DNA of 64,000 nucleotides. Origin: an uncultured Lachnospiraceae bacterium. GTDB taxonomy: Bacteria; Bacillota; Clostridia; Lachnospirales; Lachnospiraceae. The stretch is taken from contig CAJUMV010000012.1 in NCBI GenBank assembly GCA_910587715.1, positions 1 through 64,000 on the forward strand, in the 5' to 3' direction. Below the pieces are notes generated by a model. It was not told where the DNA came from. It made no database searches and worked only from the letters and a program-made list of their open reading frames with translations. Position numbers and translations under genes: made by a program. How positions within the stretch are numbered: position 1 is the stretch's first letter; every line of letters begins with the position of its first letter. Positions 62,120-64,000 of this stretch are shown here, in pieces.

Positions 62120-63376
62120 ATGGAGTATATTAAGAGCAAAGACATTTATCTGTTAATGAGGGATATTCTGAAGCTGATCAATCCCACGCTGATGGAGCAT
62201 GGTTCAAGGGTGGCGTATATCGTTTACAAGATGCTTCAGGAAGAAAACAGGTATGAGGAATTTGAACTGGCGGATATCGTTATGGTTGCGACGATGCATG
62301 ATATCGGCGCATACAAGACAGAGAAAACCAGAATCAATGATATGCTGCAATACGAGACGAGGGACAGCATGGCGCATTCCATTTACGGGTATCTGTTCTT
62401 TAAATACCTGTCTCCGGTGCCGGATATGGCGAAGGTATTGATGTATCATTGCAGGGATTATGAAAAGCTGCAGACGGTTGATTATGCCTATAAGGATGTG
62501 GCGGCTTATGTTAATATTGCGGAGAAGATAGATATTTACGCGAATACGATGGGCGCGCAGTTTGACCCGCGCATGTTCCAGAAGCAGGCGGGCACGAAGC
62601 TTTCTGCTGCGGGACTTGAGCGTTTTTACCAGTGTGATGCGAAGTACGGTATTCTGGAAAAATTGAGAAATGATTCTTATAAGGAAGAGTTGGATGAGAT
62701 TGCCGAGTATATGATCTTTTCTAATGAAGATAAGAAGACTTTTATGGATATGTTGATTTACTGTACGGGTTTCGTCAGGGAAAGCGCGGTGCTTGATACG
62801 GTTACCACCATCTGTATTTGTGAGGAGATTTCCGCCCGCCTGTTCTTGCCCGACCATGAAAGGGAAATGATTTATTATGCGGCGCTTCTCCATGATTTAG
62901 GGATGCTCGGAATCTCGCAGGAAATTTTACAGGCGCCCCGCAAGCTGAAACCTGAGGAGATTAAGCATGTCCGCACCCATGTGGGCATTACGCAGGAAAA
63001 GCTGGAACGCAGGGTGGATGCCGAGGTGGTGGCGATCGCGCTGGCGCACCACGAGAGGGGAGACGGAAACGGCTATCCCCAACGGCTGACCGACAAGAAG
63101 ATCAGTATTCAGCAGGGTGTGCTGCAGGTAGGGGATGTGGTCAGCGCCCTTGTGAACAAGCGCAGCTATCGGGATGCGGTGTCAAAACAGCAGGTGCTCC
63201 GCTTTCTGAATGAAGAGGTTGAGAAAAAGCGTTTTAAGAGACAGCCGGTTATGGTGCTGGTGGAATCTTATGATGAGGTAATGGCGCATGTGAAGAAGGA
63301 AACCGCCAGAACCCTGAAAATGTATCAGACGCTGAATATGCAGTATCAGCAGGTCAGCACGAAGTATAAAATCTAA
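62120..63376 (+). CDS. HD-GYP domain protein, probable cyclic di-GMP phosphodiesterase
   Basis: 418 residues with two HD-type halves. The N-terminal half (about 15-150) has HGSRVAYIVYKML and MHDIGAYKTE, a second-shell HD domain that lacks the GYP motif. The C-terminal half (about 225-390) has LLHDLGMLGIS, HVGITQEKL and the full HHERGDGNGYP signature (about 310-320). Such proteins hydrolyse cyclic di-GMP and would oppose the GGDEF protein at 5.9 kb. Soluble, with no receiver domain. Confidence 0.88.
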   Translation: MEYIKSKDIYLLMRDILKLINPTLMEHGSRVAYIVYKMLQEENRYEEFELADIVMVATMHDIGAYKTEKTRINDMLQYETRDSMAHSIYGYLFFKYLSPVPDMAKVLMYHCRDYEKLQTVDYAYKDVAAYVNIAEKIDIYANTMGAQFDPRMFQKQAGTKLSAAGLERFYQCDAKYGILEKLRNDSYKEELDEIAEYMIFSNEDKKTFMDMLIYCTGFVRESAVLDTVTTICICEEISARLFLPDHEREMIYYAALLHDLGMLGISQEILQAPRKLKPEEIKHVRTHVGITQEKLERRVDAEVVAIALAHHERGDGNGYPQRLTDKKISIQQGVLQVGDVVSALVNKRSYRDAVSKQQVLRFLNEEVEKKRFKRQPVMVLVESYDEVMAHVKKETARTLKMYQTLNMQYQQVSTKYKI

Positions 63377-63476
63377 ATTAGTTTGTTTTTTTACATATTT
63401 TTATATTTTTTATGGATTTTCACGCTCCGGTGATATATAATCTTATGTAGCTGAGTAATTTTTTGGAGTGAAAGAC

Positions 63477-64000
63477 GTGGGTAAATTTTTTGACATGGAT
63501 AGTCCCGTCATGCGGGTTTTAAACCGTGTGGGGGATTTGATGATTATGAATTTCTTAATGATTCTCTGTTGCATTCCTGTGATAACCGCAGGGGCAGCCT
63601 TTACGGCGATGCACTATGTGCTGCTTAAGATTGTACGCGGTGAAGAGGGATATCTGATTAAGGGCTTCTTTAAATCCTTTAAGGAGAACTTTAAACAGGC
63701 TACTATCATATGGCTTTTGATGCTTCTGGTGGTCGCGGTTTATGTGGGAGATTCATTGATCTTCAATTATTCGGGTTTGACGTTTCCGAAGGCGCTCATA
63801 ATCGCGGTAGTGGCGGTGGCGGTTCTGCTCGTAATGGCGGCGGTCTATGTTTTTCCGCTACAGGCGAGATTTGAAAACACGGTGAAGAATACGCTGAAGA
63901 ATGCGTTGATACTGGCTTTTGCCAATCTGCCCAAGACACTGCTGATGGTGGGATGTTATATATTGCCGATTGTGATTGTGTATTTTTCCGATTATGCGTT
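63477..64000 (+). CDS. DUF624/YesL-family membrane protein (partial)
   Basis: A frame starting at GTG 63477 (GGAG about 10 nt upstream) runs off the window end. The first residues GKFFDMDSPVMRVLNRVGDLMI, followed by a membrane helix (NFLMILCCIPVITAGAAFTAM), are typical of YesL/DUF624 proteins, which usually sit beside sugar-uptake and YesM/YesN genes. About four membrane helices are visible in the 174 codons present. A TATAAT at about 63435 may be the -10 box of its promoter. Confidence 0.85.
   Translation, partial: MGKFFDMDSPVMRVLNRVGDLMIMNFLMILCCIPVITAGAAFTAMHYVLLKIVRGEEGYLIKGFFKSFKENFKQATIIWLLMLLVVAVYVGDSLIFNYSGLTFPKALIIAVVAVAVLLVMAAVYVFPLQARFENTVKNTLKNALILAFANLPKTLLMVGCYILPIVIVYFSDYA

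Noticed and set aside
1..64000. CRISPR arrays, tRNA or rRNA genes, complete insertion sequences
   Set aside because: Looked for regularly spaced repeats, cloverleaf-type segments and transposase genes with terminal repeats. None was found. The Rpn gene is called a putative transposase only by family name and has no visible terminal repeats.

Overview
The window looks like chromosomal DNA of a Gram-positive anaerobe of the Lachnospiraceae type (Clostridia). Evidence: strong AGGAGG-type ribosome sites, frequent GTG/TTG starts, an SpmB sporulation protein, an AgrB/AgrD peptide pair, AraR-type GntR regulators, a YesM/YesN-type two-component system and a CpsB-CpsC-CpsD capsule module. No rRNA, tRNA, CRISPR array or complete insertion sequence was seen. 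Most of the window has mid-range GC. The block from about 46.0 to 55.2 kb is clearly AT-rich and looks like an exchangeable serotype cassette.

Layout. 0-7 kb: end of a membrane protein, an orphan agrBD pair with a LytTR-like promoter, an SGNH esterase, spmB, a FabT-like MarR regulator with its own operator, a DUF885 lipoprotein-like peptidase and a GGDEF protein. 7-18 kb: a sugar-sensing and uptake unit, made of histidine kinase, membrane-anchored YtfQ-like receptor, AraC-type response regulator, a divergent AraR-like repressor and a YtfQ/YtfR/YtfT/YjfF-like ABC importer. 18-20.5 kb: two divergent Uma2 (PD-(D/E)XK) genes preceded by a large inverted repeat that encodes structured leader RNAs. 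20.7-30.4 kb: a chemoreceptor, then araR and an arabinose operon (araA, ribulokinase-like araB, araD, split transketolase, rpe). Imported arabinose or a furanose sugar would pass from isomerase to kinase to epimerase into the pentose phosphate pathway. 30-34 kb: an AAA/DUF4143 ATPase, a MATE exporter and a BlaI-like repressor. 34.4-40.6 kb: a 2062-residue surface-type protein that lacks its signal peptide. 40.9-55.2 kb: an exopolysaccharide/capsule locus (SH3 protein, CpsB phosphatase, CpsC, CpsD tyrosine kinase, priming transferase, glycosyltransferases, Wzy, pyruvyltransferase, Wzx, acyltransferase). 55-61.5 kb: an accessory island with a decayed Rpn nuclease, a zinc-ribbon membrane protein, an intact Rpn nuclease, VanZ and a third Uma2 gene. 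61.6-64 kb: GNAT acetyltransferase, HD-GYP protein and the start of a DUF624/YesL protein.

Most interesting signals. (1) PD-(D/E)XK genes (Rpn and Uma2) sit behind long structured 5' leaders. In the inverted pair one hairpin keeps its shape although its sequence has changed completely. Rpn and one Uma2 share both a leader architecture and a C-terminal tail of about 40 residues despite different catalytic domains. (2) Homopolymeric G tracts sit inside the CpsD tyrosine kinase gene (10 G) and an acyltransferase gene (11 G, out of frame). A one-base loss would restore the acyltransferase and would extend CpsD into a 4-base overlap with the next gene, which suggests phase-variable polysaccharide. 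(3) A roughly 235-bp element occurs twice (19.0 and 34.2 kb). It has two pairs of 11-bp direct repeats exactly 90 bp apart, and both copies abut 5'-truncated reading frames.
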